This document shows, in pieces, positions 5,077 to 6,238 of a DNA stretch of 6,238 bases (positions are counted from its first letter, which is position 1; every line of letters begins with the position of its first letter). A program made the translations under genes and the position numbers. A model generated the notes under the pieces. It saw nothing but the letters and a program-made list of their open reading frames with translations, made no database searches and was not told the DNA's origin. The stretch comes from Candidatus Tayloriibacteriota bacterium (GTDB lineage: Bacteria > Patescibacteriota > Minisyncoccia > Phycocordibacterales > PALSA-1337). The stretch covers positions 5,129-11,366 of the forward strand of contig PMZP01000021.1 of assembly GCA_003170325.1 (NCBI GenBank), written 5' to 3'.

Positions 5077-5186
5077 CTTCTAACCATATCAAACCGAAAT
5101 GAAGATACGATGAAGAAAGGTTAAACTCTGGATAAAAAAAGGTTCAAAATCTGATGAATTTTATGCTACTCTGCGGCAGCACGAAA

Positions 5187-6238
5187 TCACGCCTTGAGCG
5201 TCTCCCCTTTCACGGCATCGATGACATCTTTCTTCTTCAGGAGGATGCCGTGGGCGGTGATGATCTTCTCGTATTCCTCGCGCTCGATGGTCTCGGTCTC
5301 GACGAGACGCTTGGCGATGGCTTCAAAGGCTTTCTTGTTGGCGTTCAGGGTCTTCATGGCCAGTTCGCGGGCTTCAGTCATGATGCGGGTTATCTCGCTG
5401 TCAATCTCCGAGGCGACCTTCTCCGAATATTCGTGGTCATTGACGCCCATACCGAAGAGGACCCTTCCAGCCGGCGATTCCAGGGCCACTGGGCCGATCT
5501 TTTCCGACATGCCGTACTGGGTGACCATGCTCCTAGCCAAAGCAGTAGCCACCTGCAGATCGTTGGAGGCACCGGTGGTCAAATCGCCGAAGATCATGCG
5601 TTCGGCCACGTAGCCGCCGAGCGAGACGGCGATGTCATCGAGGAATTCGCGGCGAGACTGGAGCTTGCGCTCTTCGAAAGGCAATTTCAATGTGTATCCG
5701 GCGGCACGGCCGCGGGAGATGATAGAGATCTTGTGAACCGGATCGGCGTGCGGCAGTACCGAGGCCACGATGGCATGACCAGCTTCGTGGTAGGCGGTGA
5801 TCTCTTTTTCCTTGACTGACAATATATGGCTACGGCGTTCCGGACCGAGCATGACTTTCTCGATAGAACGGATGAGATCGAACTGGCCGATCTTGGTGCG
5901 ATTCTCGCGAGCGGCCAGGATGGCCGCTTCATTGGTCAATGATTGCAGATCGGCTCCGGAGAAGCCCGGGGTGCGTTCGGCCACCACGTGCAGATTGACG
6001 TCTTCGGCCAGCTGTTTTTTATGAGAATGTATCTTCAGTATCTCTTCGCGGTCATTCCTGTCAGGCAAGTCTATGACCACGCGACGATCGAATCTTCCCG
6101 GCCTCAAAAGGGCTGGATCGAGGACATCAGGACGATTGGTCGCCGCCATGACTATGACTTTGACATTGGGCTCGAAGCCGTCCATTTCCACTAGGATCTG
6201 ATTCAAGGTCTGCTCACGCTCGTCGTTGCCGCCGCCCA
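5187..6238 (-). CDS. ftsH: ATP-dependent zinc metalloprotease FtsH, C-terminal part (5' end outside window)
   Basis: About 350 codons are visible and the frame is open at the window edge. FtsH is a membrane-anchored hexameric AAA+ protease that pulls in and degrades misfolded membrane and regulatory proteins. The first visible residues, GGGNDEREQTLNQILVEMDG, follow the Walker B region of the AAA domain. The second region of homology is at 6081-6143 (starts ATNRPD) and contains the arginine fingers in LLRPGRFDRR. The M41 protease site HEAGH lies at 5775-5789 and the third zinc ligand is the Asp of GASND at 5559-5561. The protein ends in a coiled-coil-like helix and a short tail (GETLKA) and looks intact. 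The Walker A motif and membrane helices lie outside the window. Codons strongly favour G or C in third position, unlike the secreted protease gene, as expected for a highly expressed core gene. Confidence 0.98.
   Translation of the reverse strand, partial: GGGNDEREQTLNQILVEMDGFEPNVKVIVMAATNRPDVLDPALLRPGRFDRRVVIDLPDRNDREEILKIHSHKKQLAEDVNLHVVAERTPGFSGADLQSLTNEAAILAARENRTKIGQFDLIRSIEKVMLGPERRSHILSVKEKEITAYHEAGHAIVASVLPHADPVHKISIISRGRAAGYTLKLPFEERKLQSRREFLDDIAVSLGGYVAERMIFGDLTTGASNDLQVATALARSMVTQYGMSEKIGPVALESPAGRVLFGMGVNDHEYSEKVASEIDSEITRIMTEARELAMKTLNANKKAFEAIAKRLVETETIEREEYEKIITAHGILLKKKDVIDAVKGETLKA

Noticed and set aside
4899..5087. Alternative 62-residue frame starting at 5087
   Set aside because: It overlaps the 123-residue gene in another frame, lacks any recognisable motif and is shorter.
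5154..5819. 221-residue + strand frame and other frames inside ftsH
   Set aside because: They are antisense shadows of ftsH, whose protease and AAA motifs are unambiguous.
1..6238. CRISPR array, insertion sequence, integrase attachment site or origin
   Set aside because: No regularly spaced direct repeats, transposase fragments with terminal repeats, or DnaA-box clusters were seen. The unit repeat at 4544-4674 is explained by RNA structure.

Overview
The window looks like chromosomal DNA of a Candidate Phyla Radiation bacterium (Patescibacteria, probably a Parcubacteria-type lineage). This is an inference from four traits: a giant secreted multidomain protein ending in Cys-paired Ig-like domains of the 'ITSFTASPTSVTSGG' kind, a tRNA gene without encoded CCA, a rare tRNA-Ile with a UAU anticodon, and short genes with weak or no Shine-Dalgarno sequences. 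No rRNA or taxonomic marker other than partial ftsH is present, so the assignment is tentative.

Layout. Bases 50-139 (+) hold a possible 29-residue single-pass membrane microprotein. Bases 166-3570 (-) encode a 1134-residue secreted protein with a central M64-like zinc-metalloprotease domain surrounded by InlB-B-like, IPT/TIG, FN3 and Ig-like modules and a Pro/Thr linker. Bases 3657-4397 hold two small divergent lipoprotein genes (3727-3918 on -, 4095-4343 on +). They are fired from mirror-image sigma70-type promoters whose -35 boxes are 9 bp apart inside a perfect 10-bp inverted repeat, and each gene has its own terminator. Bases 4411-4482 (-) encode tRNA-Ile(UAU). Back to back with it, a near-consensus promoter (4507-4534, +) drives a stand-alone RNA of about 164 nt ending at a strong intrinsic terminator (4676-4706). 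A 123-residue protein (4705-5076, -) with features resembling small PBECR-type nuclease domains follows, then the 3' part of ftsH (5187-6238, -), which runs off the window.

The most interesting element is the RNA at about 4541-4704. I do not recognise it as RNase P RNA, tmRNA, SRP RNA or 6S RNA. It is built of two quasi-identical domains about 67 nt apart. Each domain has a closing helix, then a hairpin with a CATTAGG...CCTAAG(G/A)TG core and a two-base bulge, then a strand of a long-range helix. The two long-range strands (4581-4589 and 4659-4667) are complementary over 8 Watson-Crick pairs plus one wobble, so the two domains should kiss to form a pseudoknot. The closing helices and hairpin bases differ between the domains by compensatory changes (U-A against C-G), which is internal covariation evidence for folding. 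It is a good candidate for an undescribed structured RNA class.

The genes do not form one pathway. They fall into cell-envelope functions (secreted protease, two lipoproteins, FtsH quality-control protease) and RNA functions (tRNA-Ile, the orphan RNA). No mobile element, CRISPR array or phage gene was seen. No stretch of more than 300 bases lacks a gene.
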